From: Leucogyrophana mollusca
Lineage: Eukaryota > Basidiomycota > Agaricomycetes > Boletales
Direction of reading: 5' to 3'
DNA: 64,000 bases
NCBI GenBank assembly: GCA_021014945.1
Contig: MU266334.1
Span: 36,005 to 100,004 of the forward strand
In this document: piece after piece, positions 22,801-33,732 of the stretch
Position numbering within the stretch: position 1 is the first letter of the stretch
How the letters are laid out: each line of letters opens with the position of its first letter
Made by a program: the position numbers and the translations under genes
The notes under the pieces: generated by a model
Told to the model about the DNA's origin: nothing
What the model saw: the letters and a program-made list of their open reading frames with translations, nothing else
Database searches by the model: none

Positions 22801-25635
22801 GTGAGTGAAAGAGGCGTTGGGGGCAGATATTGGGACGTCGGGATTGGATGGAGAAAAGAATGGAGGAATGTTGCCTGGGAATGAGTTTAAAAGAGAATCA
22901 GGTGGGTACCAGCGTGATCTGGCGTGTACCTCCAAAGTCTAGTACCTAGCCGACTCAACCAACTAATTTCTAGCCAAGAGCTTAGCGGCTGACAGAATCC
23001 CTCCTCACCTACGGATCCGCCAGGCCTGAGCGAAGCCTTCGACCTTCTCTGTCAGTGTCTATGTTTTCATTTCTCGCTCCCGCGAAAAAGAAACAAGGGA
23101 GATTCGTTGCAAAAGCCGACCTGTCTCGGTAAAATTGTAGGTACGTATTCGACGTCAACATCATCTGGGGTCAAAAAAGTCCGATCACCGAAACCCAAAC
23201 GGCTGAAGCGCCCATGTTCTCTTTTATGGTACAGACTTCTTTTCGTGGGTTCTATGGCGCAAAGCTGTATCTGCACACCCTCTTGCTCAGTTTGTCTCCA
23301 ACATCCAGGGTTCGGGGGAATCACGATCAAGGAAACAAAATTAGAGATGCGGCGGCGAGGACAGTTCTTGAGAATATCGATGCTGATACGCCGTGTGTTC
23401 GTGTGGTTTTCCGATTTGGTCCTCCAGCTCTCAATACCCGCGGGTAAATGGAAACGAAGCCTCTTTCCTAATCACTTTCAGCCAAACCTTGGTATGGTTC
23501 GTATAGACACCCCGAAAACAATATGGAGACTTCAAAGAAACGATCCTCAATTCGAAATTTCACACAACCTGAAACTCTGCTCCTGAAAAGTGTTGTTGAA
23601 GATCAGAAGCACCTCCATCAGGCATCTCCCGCGAGGTTCCAGGCGGTCTAATGATGATGGCATGGGTCAGCTGGGATAGTTGCGGAATACAGACCAGATC
23701 CGAGGGAATCGCCAAAAGTGGGCGACTCTGTTACGCAGCTGCTGGCCATGGGAAGTTTTGACATTTCTATTCTCTCGCATGTCATTCACTCAACTCGACA
23801 GGAACTCCGTTACGGTCCTTGCGTTGTCTGTGCCGAGACACATACGTTTTTACGATTTCAAGTTGGGAATGTCATAATTCCAAACGGCGGGTTGCCTCAC
23901 AATAATATCACCATCCAGACGGCACTGATGGTCGGGCTGGGATATAATGATCATACCTTCCGGTATACCGCCTGATACTTACCACACGAGCCCGCTCGTG
24001 ATCCATTTGTCGCGGCATTAACAGCATCTGCGAACTCACTAAACGGGAGTTTATACTTGATGCTTTACGACCGCCCAATGCAACACTGTGTGCTAACCTA
24101 TACTAAATGGAGTACTCAAAACCTACTCCGGCTGAAGTTGATGTAAGTACATGACCCCCCTTGCTTTGACCTTGACCCACTCTTTCTTCGCAATGAACCA
24201 CTCTGTCTTCGCAATGACCCACTCTCTCTTCGCAATACCCCACTGTCGTTTCGACGTTGAAGTTGAAAGCCGACGTCAATATCGGCCTCAAAAATAACGT
24301 CCACTCTTCGCCGTATCCGCTAGCATCAATTGGGTACACCCTTTGCTCATCGCTGATATCAGGAGCTAACTATTTCTCAGAAGGCCGTATACCAGAGTCG
24401 AGTCGAGCGATCCTGTTGTGGAATTCGATGACGAACACCTCTGGGAAACGCTTGCTTTATAGACAAACTCTAGTGAAACAACTTCAACAATGGAGAAGGC
24501 GAGGCATTTATGGAATCCGAGGCATTTAGCCTGCTTCGTCTCACAGGGTTGGGCCATGACCTGGTCACTCGCATAAATATCCCCCGGAAAACTCTGGTCA
24601 TTGCGTTATCGGTGCCGTGTGCGTGTCCCCTCGCTCTCCTCGAAGGTCTAAGCGCCCCTTCCAGATAGACCACTTCAGTGAATTTCGATATATACCCCTC
24701 ATTCAACAGATAACTCTTACGACTATCGCACATCGACGCAGCCCCATGTATTATCTCGCTGGCCACCTTCTGGATTCGACACTGGCGTCTTAGGGTTTCA
24801 ACATATCCGAGGGCAGGACTCGCGATGGATGCAGGTGGTTCTCTTCTCCTGCTGAGAAACTTCTTGGGGACTGGCAACATCCGTATCTGCGGGACGCCTC
24901 TTCCGTCGCGTGGAGACTTCTGGTGATCCTTGCGTTATCAACGACATGGCGCTCATTTACGCCTCATAAGAAGAGCCGATCAATCCGCGGTGTCCACCAG
25001 ATTTGGTGAGACTCGAACGCCACCCTTAGTTGGTTGGTGTTGCGCCCCCATACACTTGACCCATACGGTATCGGGTAGAACAGACTCGGAAGATTCGTCC
25101 ATGTGTCCATTCGTGGTTGTGGTGACGCGGGGATGAAAGCATGCGTGGTGTTAATTGCCGCCTTGGCAGATGGAACAGCACCGGATTGTCCTCGACGGGC
25201 AGTCCGTGCTTCTTTCTCTCACTGAATTCGAAAGCCCACGCCCGGGGCCTACTGCAGCAAAAGATCTAGGAAAGCAGGATGCCTCTTGGGGGGATTCGGA
25301 TACCTTTTGTGTTTACCAAGCGTTCTGTCACCTCGTAGTTTGATGCACTTGCTCTTCTGTACTAGTCAAGTGCAAACGGCATATCTAATTTGCCTCGGTG
25401 TGATAAGCTAGTCGAAACTGGGAAGTACATCTGTGACTGCGGTGACTGAGTGATTCGCGCTATATATAGGTGGCTGTGGCATACTGAAGTGGTGTTTGGC
25501 TTTGTGTTATCCCGAAGCCTTTGCCAAACAAAGACACACAACTTGCCGCGTCTACTACCGCATTCCCAAAAAGGGAATAAACACATATGCTAACCTTCCA
25601 GCCTTTCCTCTGGCCTGTGCAACGAGTTTTTGAGC
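22801..25635. other. 2.8-kb gene-poor stretch
   Basis: Scattered frames: 23107-23586 plus, 23718-23975 plus (PCVVCAETHTFLRF) and 24470-24880 minus (136 codons, containing RRQCRIQKVASEIIHGAAS). None was recognised and none has clear splice continuity. A short tandem repeat lies at 24173-24246. Confidence 0.35.
24173..24246. repeat. Tandem repeat, 21-bp period, about 3.5 copies
   Basis: Copies start at 24173, 24194, 24215 and 24236 (last one partial). The consensus is TGACCCACTCTNTCTTCGCA followed by A. In one minus frame it would encode a seven-residue repeat (CEERVGH), but no gene context supports translation. Confidence 0.75.
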
Positions 25636-25641
25636 TATAAA
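25636..25641 (+). promoter_or_regulatory. TATA box of the U2 snRNA gene
   Basis: TATAAA sits about 30 bp before the deduced U2 5' end, the distance expected for a TATA element directing initiation there. Confidence 0.6.
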
Positions 25642-25667
25642 GACGAGGTTTGGACGTCTGGAACCCT

Positions 25668-25850
25668 ACCACTCTGGCCTTTTGGCTTAGATCAAGTGTA
25701 GTATCTGTTCTTTATAGTTTAACCACTATAATGGAGGCATTGCCTCTATTCTTTGGTTATTAAATTTTTGCCGCCCTTGTTCTTTCGAGCTCTGCTTGCA
25801 ACTCGGAGGACGTGATGACCTTGCTATTGCACTATCAGCTTGCGTTGTCG
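25668..25850 (+). ncRNA. U2: U2 spliceosomal snRNA
   Basis: U2 snRNA pairs with the intron branch site in the spliceosome. The conserved core GGCCTTTTGGCTTAGATCAAG is followed by TGTAGTATCTGTTC; GTAGTA at 25698-25703 is the branch-pairing sequence. Stem IIa is visible as TATAGT/ACTATA (25713-25718 with 25725-25730). Stem IIb is GAGGCA/TGCCTC (25734-25739 with 25741-25746). AATTTTTG at 25763-25770 is the Sm site. The loop ATTGCACTA near 25826 resembles the U2B''-binding loop of stem IV. The 5' end is inferred from alignment with known U2 RNAs (uncertain by a few bases), and the 3' end is set just before a run of nine T. The gene is on the same strand as, and 440 bp upstream of, a splicing-protein gene. 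Confidence 0.93.
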
Positions 25851-25855
25851 GGGGA

Positions 25856-25864
25856 TTTTTTTTT
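25856..25864 (+). terminator. T9 run after U2, possible Pol III terminator
   Basis: Nine consecutive T on the coding strand immediately after the deduced U2 3' end. Such runs terminate RNA polymerase III. Most fungal U2 genes are thought to be Pol II transcribed, so this may be chance. Confidence 0.4.
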
Positions 25865-26304
25865 CGTGGTTCTCGTCTCTCTTTGTTGTGTCACTATTTC
25901 ATGGTCCCTTGACCATGCATGGGGCTTAACAAACGGAAATGATAATTGATTTATTATGCGTCACTTAGCTAATACATGTGCATGCAATTTCACCCTCAAG
26001 TATAGTTTTGATAATCAGTATTTCAGACTCCGCTATGATATGTTGTAAATCTCATGAATTGCTCATTTATGATTGTGGGCTTGTGGATGCATGCACTAGT
26101 GGTATCGAGTCTACCTCAGGTGTTCCAGTGCATGAGAGCGGATTCCGTCGAGTATTTTTGCACTTCAGCCTACATTATTCTCAATTGCGGTTTGTACATA
26201 AGTGTAGAGGTAGCTGCTCTTGTCCAAGCGGCTTGCGTGAGTTATTTCTATTTTCGATTATCGTGACCTTCGGTCTTCAGCAACCCGATCGTTTCTGTAT
26301 GAAC
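25865..26304. other. Spacer between U2 and the Fra10Ac1 gene
   Basis: 5' flank of the next gene. Open frames here carry no motif and the protein start is better placed at 26305. Confidence 0.45.
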
Positions 26305-27089
26305 ATGGCGTTGTATAAGCCATACGCCTCAAGCTCTAAACCGACACCATCATATCCTCCAGTAACCGAGTTCGAAATCCTCAAAGCCTCCCACAAGTAA
26401 GCGCACCGTCATTCTGTACATGTAGCTATCTGACGGTCTCCAGGTTTCTACGCGACGACACAGATCCATCTACATCCACATCATGGAACGACCAACTCGC
26501 ACAGAAGTACTACGACAGCCTTTACCGCGAGTTTGCGGTGTGTGATTTGAAGCACTACAAGTCGGGAAACGTGTGTATCTCTCGTACCGCCTCTTATCTC
26601 GCTCTCACCCGTTTGCTTTTATACAACTCCCAGTTCGCCCTCCGCTGGCGCACTGAATCTGAGGTTCTCTCAGGTACAGGCGAATCGACGTGCGCTAATA
26701 TCCGCTGTACGCACCACCCAGTTTCGTCGGTGCCACTCTCGACGCTGGAGCTGCCTTTCGCATACGAGGAGCACGGGGCGACGAAGAGCGCACTCGTGAA
26801 GGTGGCGCTGTGCTCCAAGTGCGTGCGGAAATTGATGTGGAAACGGAAACATGAAAGACGGCCGGGCGACGGTGACAAACCCACGGAGAAACACCAAGGA
26901 CTGGAGGACAGTCCAGGTGAGGGGCGGGTGGACACTCAGCAAAAGGCTAAGCTACACAGCCGCCAGCATGCGCGCGATGGTATCGATGGGGAAACACGGC
27001 ACAAGAGTCGGCGAAGGAATTCGCGCTCCCTGTCCCCTCGGACACACGACAAAGACAGAGATGACCGCTCTAGTAGAAGACCCAAATAA
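26305..27089 (+). CDS. FRA10AC1: Fra10Ac1-type splicing-associated protein
   Basis: Three exons (26305-26396, 26444-26570, 26634-27089) give 224 residues starting MALYKPYASSSKPTPSYPPV. Diagnostic Fra10Ac1 (PF09725-type) blocks are EFEILKASHKFLRDD, QKYYDSLYREFAVCDLKHYK, FALRWRTESEVLSGTGEST, then C-x4-C spaced residues (CANIRCTHH) and LCSKCVRKLMWKRK, which together could form a zinc site. The last 60 residues are rich in Arg, Ser and Lys (RRNSRSLSPRT), like the tails of splicing factors. Human FRA10AC1 is a nuclear protein found in late spliceosomes; the same role is inferred here. The start was chosen because the ATG directly precedes the conserved N-terminal block and has a purine at -3. Not truncated. 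Confidence 0.88.
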
Positions 27090-27242
27090 GACCAAGTATA
27101 TCCCCTAATTAATGCGTAGTGGGTGTCCCTGACGTGAAGTAGCGAGAGATCCTCCCTCCAATACGCTACGAGGCTCCCTCCATCATCCGCTGAATGCGAA
27201 TATACCTCCAAATGAAGTATAAGCTTCCACGGAACAAAAAGG

Positions 27243-29705
27243 CTACGTCGCAAAATCATCTGCCACTCTCAACATAAGCGGCACCTGCGACGTCTTGCCA
27301 TCTCCCGCGGGGGGGAGCACAACAGGTATTTGAAGGCCATTCATTTTCCAGTAGATCTCCTTGACGTCAGGGGAAGGAAGGGCAAAGTGGATTCGGGGAA
27401 TCAGGGTCGTTAGAACTTGTTCTGCGCAGACGTGCAGAGTTAGTATGTGCAGAAGGAGGAGACGCTGCACTGACTGATCTCCATTTCTGCGAACTTGAAG
27501 CCACTGGACAGGGACGGGTATTGTCAGCCACAGGCTCTTTGGGGACAGTGAAACAATGAACGTACATGCAAGCACGACCACCGCCGAGGAACGTCATCCT
27601 GCCCATTTGAGTGGATCAGACACGCGTTCGTTTGGGAATGAGCAGGGGAAACACACATGGACGCATACACTCCAGGATACTTCACGCCATCCTTGACACC
27701 CGGGGTCTTCTCCCCTCCTTCATTGACACCTTCATCCCCATATGTCCCGTCCCCCACACTCCCCTGTATCCGCTCCCCCGAGGACGTGAGCCACCGCTCA
27801 GGTCTCCACTCACCTGCATCGGCGCCCCACAGCTCCTTATTGCGGTTCGCGGCGAGGATGGATATGAAGAGCGTCGTTCCCTCGGGAACCGGCATGTTTG
27901 ATACCATAGAGCCCGATGCGGACCGGACGGGAGAATGCAAAGGGAGGGTAGTGGGCTGGCGAGCTCTGCATGAGATAAAGTGAGCCTCGCACGCTGAAGG
28001 ATAGAGGTAAGGGGCTTACACGCGACTTAGTAACGAGGTCGGCGGATACAAGCGGAGGGTTTCGCGAACAATGGCATCGAGGTATGGAATGCTCATGAGA
28101 ACATCATAAGGCAGGTCGATATCCCGCCACCTTTCTGGCTCGCCCTGAGACTCTGCATAGTCGCGCTTCGCTTGGGCGATCTCGCGCCGCAGCCGAGCCT
28201 GCACTTCAGGCTTGTCGGCAAGAATCCAAAGTGTTCGACAGATTGCGGAGGTGGTTGTCTCTATGGCAGCAAAAATGATCGTGCTGCGGGAAAAACGAAA
28301 TGTGTAAAGTTTTATCAGAGGCAACCAGGAGAGAGCACCCACTTCATCTGCCCGAGAAGTTCTGAATCTGTCAGCCTGTCCGTTTCAGATGATGAGGTGT
28401 TTGCTTTCACTACAATGGATTGTTCAAGTAAGAAACGCAGATTATTTCCGAACCCAAGCCACATACGCATGATACTCATGATATCCTTTCCTTTCATACG
28501 TGCACGCAAGCTATTGGGGTTGTCCTCGGTTATGTCGCCCGCGGCCATCGCGGCTTTCTTCTCCTCGAAGATTCTCCGACTGGCAGAATCCATGATGTTC
28601 ACGAGCCGCCGTATTTCCTTCAGCGCATCAATAGGCAGCCAATCCATTAACTTGTTCCTCCAGTAGAGAGAGAGATGGCGCATGACGAATGGCACGAACG
28701 GACGCAAGAAGACGAGGCGGAGGGTTGTCGGCCTGCACATCGTCGAACAGGTCACGGGCCATTAACAGAAGAGGCGGAGAAACAACACACGCTAGGACTC
28801 TCATCGCTTCTACGTATTCCTCCTCTTTACTCAGCTCCAGAGCGTCAAACGAATGCCCTATCGCGGCCTGGGAGATATACTCGAGAGCACCACGGGTGAG
28901 CAAGGGCAACACATTGATCTCAGTTGCAGCTACAGCATGGATGAGACCCGAGCCGATAGGTGGAACATAGTCACTTACATCCGTCGGTAGCTAGCTGTGA
29001 AAGCAGTATTTGAGCCAATTTCCCTGCGATTGGTTGGATGATGGGGAGAAGTTCGCGCATGTTCGCGAGGGAGAACACCGGATTGAGCATTTTGCGTTGT
29101 TTCCTATGCTGTTCCCCTGCCACCCAGCAATCAGCCTTACAACGTTGGCAAGAGGCCACGACTGGATTACCGAGTGTTGAAATGAGACCATCGCCAAAGA
29201 TAAGCCGGTTTCCCCTTTGCACGAAGATCGGGCTTCAGCACGAATCGAGACGCAGGTAACCAACGTACATGATAAACATGTCGGTCTCCTCCCAAATGTG
29301 CTGGTCTTTCACGATAATGTGATGCATCGCGCGGGGATCCGACACGTACAGCTGCTCTTGCTGAACATTTCGGTGTTAGTCCACGCAAATGACGACCGGA
29401 GTTGGCAGCAGCTCACTCCGAGAACCCCATAAAATTTCAGCACACCACCGTATTTTTCCACAAGCTCTAGGTTATATTGCAGACCATCTTGAACTAGCCT
29501 GTGGATGTTGCCTATACAATCGTAACGGTGCACATTGTCAACGGAACGCAGAAACCGGCGGGGGATCAGACTGACCTGTGAACCAATGTTCTTTGGTCGG
29601 TCCTAAAATGTTGGCCAAGGACGATTTAGGTGCTGTCAGTCTTCTCACCAGTTTCCACAAGAGGAATGCCGCGAATCCAGATCCAACCAGTCGCAGCAAC
29701 GCCAT
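27243..29705 (-). CDS. Cytochrome P450 monooxygenase
   Basis: Microsomal P450 with more than ten exons. It starts MALLRLVGSGFAAFLLWKLV (ATG 29705; exon 1 to 29576), an ER membrane anchor, followed by the GPTKEHWFTG hinge. Landmarks in order: GEQHRKQRKMLNPVFS (C-helix WxxxR region, with QHRKQR), YISQAAIGHSFDAL, EKKAAMAAGD, GKDIMSIL, the I-helix FAAIETTTSAI, the ExxR motif ETLR, the EWRPERW motif, the heme loop MTFLGGGRAC with the ligand Cys, and EIYWKMNGLQIPVV near the C-terminus. The I-helix reads A-A-x-E-T-T where A-G-x-D-T-T is usual. All introns resolve in frame, so the gene looks functional. Substrate unknown. It sits about 2.4 kb from a UstYa/precursor pair and could act in the same pathway, but P450s are common in these genomes. 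Confidence 0.88.
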
Positions 29706-30538
29706 GATGTATGGAAGAGACTTGGTTAAAAATCTGCTTCACAAACGGAACAACGAACAAAGCTACGTGTGTCACTTTGATCACTGATGGACGTAGTGTG
29801 GGCGTGTAGTTCGGCTTATGAACCTGGACTTGGGCTCGGAGATTTCCTCGCGCAGAAAAAGAATAGGTGCGGATATGACCTGGCAAGGGGAAACCATGGG
29901 ATACAGCTACTTATCTTGTCACTGCAACTTTTCGGCGTCCTGATCAAGGTCACACACAACAGCTATTTGACGCGGCGAAGGAAACTAACAATCGGGCTCG
30001 GACGAGCCCGCCAGCCCATATGCCGCGGAGGTTGAATCGATAGCGGCGTGTACGAAACTGTCTAGGTTCAGTTCTCTTGCATCTTATTTCAGTCTTCATA
30101 TCTTTTTGATACTTGCAGACCATGAGGTTGGCATCAGCGCTCAAGCGCCCAAATTCGCCCAAATGACCGTTCCCTACGTGTTCTTACGCCCTCGTTCCCA
30201 ATGTGGCCGCTCTGAGTCCTGCACTTTAACTTTTTGCATATCCAAAGGCGTCCGGTACGTGACGGTAACGCCGTTCTGATCGCGGTGCATTGCACCCAGC
30301 AGCTCCAGCCACGACCCCACTAAAGTTCCTTATTAACTCATGGGGCCAAAATTCCATAAATAACAGCGGAGTAGACGTGTTCCATATGGCCACGGGTACT
30401 TGATCATCAGCGGTGAGAAGCCGCCTCAATGAGGCTGGCCAAGTCGAGTGTCTATCCGGGCTTGCGCACCCCCGTTGCCCCAACCCTTCTTACCACCTCA
30501 ACTCCTCTTCACTCTCCGTATACCTATCACTGTGTGCC
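29706..30538. other. Divergent intergenic region, P450 and 7TM genes
   Basis: Upstream DNA of two divergently transcribed genes. Small frames only; no coding motif recognised. Confidence 0.45.
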
Positions 30539-31827
30539 ATGGTCCTCTCCAGCGACACAGCCGCACTGATTGGCTTCGGATGCGAGGCTGTTCTCTATGG
30601 TCTGTTTCTGCGCGCATTGCACTCATCAGTTTCAGCCGCCTGATCGAAATTATCTGCACAGGCGGGTATTGTGTTTTATTCATCGTGTCCCTGATGGTCC
30701 TTCTTCGGCGAAAGAGCTCCACACGGAGCATCAGCAATCCTGTCTTGCTTGCGAACTGTCTCCTCTTCCTCTGTTGCACAACGCATTTTGCGCTTGAATT
30801 CAATCATTACTGTACCACTCTTGTACGCATTGCCCCTTTCTTGATGGTGGCGAGGTTGACAATAATTTTGGTTTTCAGCAATCTACTGGAGTCCCTGGCT
30901 ACTCCCAGGAGAACAGACCACTGGCAGCCGCCGATTTCCTCATTTCACTAACAGATCTGATTGGTGACCTTATCCTCTTGTACCGATGCTGGATGGTCTG
31001 GGGCAAAAACTACTATGTCATAATTCTCCCCTTCTTCACTGCAATTGCTGGCTTCGGTAGCTTTCGTTCCCTGCTTTCTAAAAGTCGAGCTGACGTCCCT
31101 GCTTCGCAGCCTGCATAATGGAAGTCTTTCATGACGTCCTTATCCTTGTTTCCGAAGGCTCAGCCGCTGGTACACCTCCAGCCGACCTTGTTCCCCTTGG
31201 CATCGCTGGATACGTCCTTCCCCTGGCCACTAACGTCGTCGTCACCGGCCTCATTGCCTATCGCATCTGGGATTCCTCGCGCGACATCAACTACAATTTA
31301 ATAGGAGGAACGGGCGCAGCAAGGCGTGCTTTGACACTAATTATCGAAAGTGGCGCTCTCTACCTTGTGGTGCAACTTATCTTTGTGGTGTTATTTGCGA
31401 TGGCGAATCCCGCGGAGGCAATCATGGGTGTTATCGCCGTTCAGATTTACGTGAGTGGCAGGGTCGCCTGGTCTTCGATCATCGTTCGTGGGGCTCATAC
31501 ACGAAACTCTTTACCCACCAGGGCATCGCACCCACGTTGATCATCATCCGTGTCTCGCTCGGGATATCTTCCGAACACACGTCGAAGACTATGGCGTCCA
31601 CAAATATCGAGTGGATGACACATCGCCCTAATGCTACAGGCACCTCTGCAACACGCTTCACGACAGATGCGGACATTACCACTGATACTGACGTCGAACA
31701 TATAAAGCAGGTAGAAAAAGGATACGAAGGGGTCGTTGAGGTGCTGCAGATGAGAGACATAGATCTTGAGCGAGCGCAGAACATGGATGCCAGTGGAAGC
31801 GAGGACGGAGGGAGGTCGCCGGTATAG
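30539..31827 (+). CDS. Seven-TM basidiomycete integral membrane protein
   Basis: Five exons: 30539-30599, 30662-30822, 30879-31056, 31110-31450 and 31522-31827. The start is MVLSSDTAALIGFGCEAVLYGGY. Hydrophobic segments follow one another: YCVLFIVSLMVLL, NCLLFLCCTTHFAL, DFLISLTDLIGDLILLYRCW, YYVIILPFFTAIAGF, YVLPLATNVVVTGLIAYRIW, LYLVVQLIFVVLFAMA and VIAVQIYGIAPTLIIIRV. The motif YRCWMVWGKNYYVI and the TNVVVTGLIAYRIW helix are hallmarks of a large Agaricomycete 7TM-like family with no known ligand. The C-terminal 80 residues are polar and cytosolic in the usual topology (DADITTDTDVEHIKQVEKGY). It is convergent with the UstYa gene. A sensing role is plausible but unproven. Confidence 0.8.
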
Positions 31828-32067
31828 GTGGGGTACATCAGTTAGGGTGAATCTGACAAAAATTGGTGATACGATTACGAATTTGATTACTCGCTAATTA
31901 TATCTGGCAAGGGGACATACGTCGACCGGTGAACGTAACCCACAAATGGCTTTTCTTCACCCTGCTTTAGCATTCGTAATTACCCATGCTACCCAACAAA
32001 CTCGCTCACCCAAAAAAAAATTCATATGCTCCTCACGTGAGGGGACATCGTAGATCCCTCACCCTGA

Positions 32068-32779
32068 CTACTCAAGCGGTATGCTCGGATGATCCAGCAT
32101 ATACTGCCGCAACATGGTCCAATCCCTACACCTATGCACCGAACCCACCCCGTTCGCGGTGTGGACAAGCTTCCCGTCTTCCGGTGATCTCTGTGGTATA
32201 TCCACCTCGAGTGTGGTATCAGAATGACAGAGTACAGCCTGCCGGAGATATCGCAGACAGTGCTGGATATGCTCAGCTGCGTGCGTTCCGTTCACTACAT
32301 ATCCGACGCGGATGATGTCGAGACAATGGAACTGGTGGTATACGGAAAGAAGGAAAGTACGGTTGTTGGGCCCAAGGGAAATAAACCCGTCGGAGGGGAA
32401 GAGTGTGCCCCATTCATCGTCATCGTTGAGGGAAAAGTGGTCCTCACCGCTTTCGAGGGCGAGCCCAACGGGAGGAAGCCGTACTGGAAGTTGGGAGGGG
32501 AAATCATCTCCTTCGTATGCTAGTGCGAATTGCCTTAGGCACGAGACAGCTTAGGCGTGAACAGGTGCACTTACTATACTCCCGTGTCGGTGGAAGCAAT
32601 TGCTTCATCAGAGCAACGCTGTAGAAGGTGAACATGACATTGGCGAAAGTGACGATTGCGAGGACACAAATGCAAGCTATGGCTGCATTAGGTGGCCCAC
32701 CACGTCTTAGAGATGCAGACACAGCGTTATTCCGATGGGACGCCAGCGAACCATTGGGACCTCGGGAAACCAGCGACAT
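32068..32779 (-). CDS. UstYa-family (DUF3328) oxidase with both HxxHC motifs
   Basis: Two exons (32779-32575, 32519-32068) give 218 residues. A cytosolic N-terminus is followed by one transmembrane helix at about 33-54 (AIACICVLAIVTFANVMFTF). A lumenal domain follows with YEGDDFPSQLP (70-80), EWGTLFPSDGFISLGPNNR, the first motif HQFHC (130-134), the second HIQHC (152-156), the linker RYLRQAVLCHSDTTLE and HRCRDW near 197. Both HxxHC motifs, which define UstYa proteins, are intact. Ascomycete UstYa/UstYb-type proteins carry out oxidative cyclisation of ribosomal peptide precursors (ustiloxin, asperipin) and some other natural products. The repeat precursor 1.5 kb away fits such a role. The plus-strand frame 32224-32523 is an antisense shadow. 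Confidence 0.9.
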
Positions 32780-33420
32780 TGTGACGGGGTTGAAAGTTAA
32801 ACCAGATGCGGAGAGCTTGAGGGGTTTATGGCCACTTTGTGGGCCGCCACTCGGCTGCGCAGAAATCCTTGTCACTATATCCGGGTATAGCCTTCTCAGG
32901 AAGTGCCACCAGTAGGGTTCTCGAGCGGCCTGTTGATACTGATTTTGATGCCGAGGCGCTGAGGAGACTATGGGAACCGCACAGACTGAGCATCAGTATG
33001 ATACCGAGTTGGAGCCTGAAGAGGAAATTCTCATATTTCATTTCGCTCTAACCTCGATGGTTCCGGAACAAATACTTGTCCACTGACTCGCGAATAACGC
33101 GGTGTCGGTGTACAATTTTTTCCATCAAGCACCGTCTGTGGGTTGTCCTGATCAGTACACAGCATCGGAACAGAGTCACCATAAGATATATTTAGACCTA
33201 TGTGGAACCTTTAGCACAGGGTTGATCCGTTACCGTGGAATGGCTTCGATGGAATCTGTCATATACATGAAAGTAGGCCGCCAGAATCACATATATATTG
33301 ACGTACCCCTCACCTAGACACTTTGTTCCCCTTTACATTGTGCAAGGTGAGCGTCACAGCATTTCACACATTCTGATCATCTGAAAGAATAGAGTTCAGT
33401 GTTATCCGTCTGCCATTCCC
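32780..33420. promoter_or_regulatory. Divergent promoter region, UstYa and short-TM genes
   Basis: 641 bp between two divergent starts, a layout that would allow joint control. A minus-strand frame (33041-32826, hydrophobic N-terminus MKYENFLFRLQLGIIL) lies inside it and is probably 5' UTR or noise. Confidence 0.4.
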
Positions 33421-33732
33421 ATGATGCTGAGCATATTAAACAACTTCGGATACACTCCCCTCGCGCAGGAACTCGGCGCCGAGGAGAACGTGAAGGAAGA
33501 CGACACCGCATTCTCCAACACCCTTGAGGTTCGCCCGCGAGGCGGGTTTGCGGATTTATACTCGTCTCCGACGTTCCTCGCCGTCGTCCTATTCGCATTA
33601 CTCGCGATAAACGCACTCTGCTTTGCGACAACGATACGCCAGATGAACCAAGTCACAAAAGCGTTACAGCCACACTTGGACTTTATCGAGACTCGTAATC
33701 TGCCCCGCCCCGATCAATACAATGGATTGTGA
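33421..33732 (+). CDS. Short single-TM protein beside UstYa (103 aa)
   Basis: Uninterrupted frame starting MMLSILNNFGYTPLAQ (a second ATG directly follows the first). The N-terminal 48 residues are acidic and polar, a helix at about 51-70 (TFLAVVLFALLAINALCFAT) follows, and the tail QVTKALQPHLDFIE leads to the C-terminus TRNLPRPDQYNGL. The layout (short cytosolic part, one helix, short lumenal part) copies the first third of UstYa proteins but lacks any HxxHC motif. From memory, similar short proteins ending in an LPRPD-Y-GL motif occur in Agaricomycetes, often near UstYa genes; I could not check this. It may be a UstYa partner, a truncated UstYa, or an unrelated membrane peptide. Confidence 0.6.
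   Translation: MMLSILNNFGYTPLAQELGAEENVKEDDTAFSNTLEVRPRGGFADLYSSPTFLAVVLFALLAINALCFATTIRQMNQVTKALQPHLDFIETRNLPRPDQYNGL

Noticed and set aside
25005..25030. Reverse-strand GTTCGAGTC, possible tRNA B box
   Set aside because: The T stem does not pair at the right spacing and no A box is found within 80 nt.
32034..32043. Palindrome CTCACGTGAG as a regulatory site
   Set aside because: A CACGTG core is common by chance, and it lies at the 3' ends of two convergent genes, not in a promoter.
32224..32523. Plus-strand 99-codon ORF with a plausible sequence
   Set aside because: Exactly antisense to exon 2 of the UstYa gene, where the HxxHC motifs fix the coding strand.
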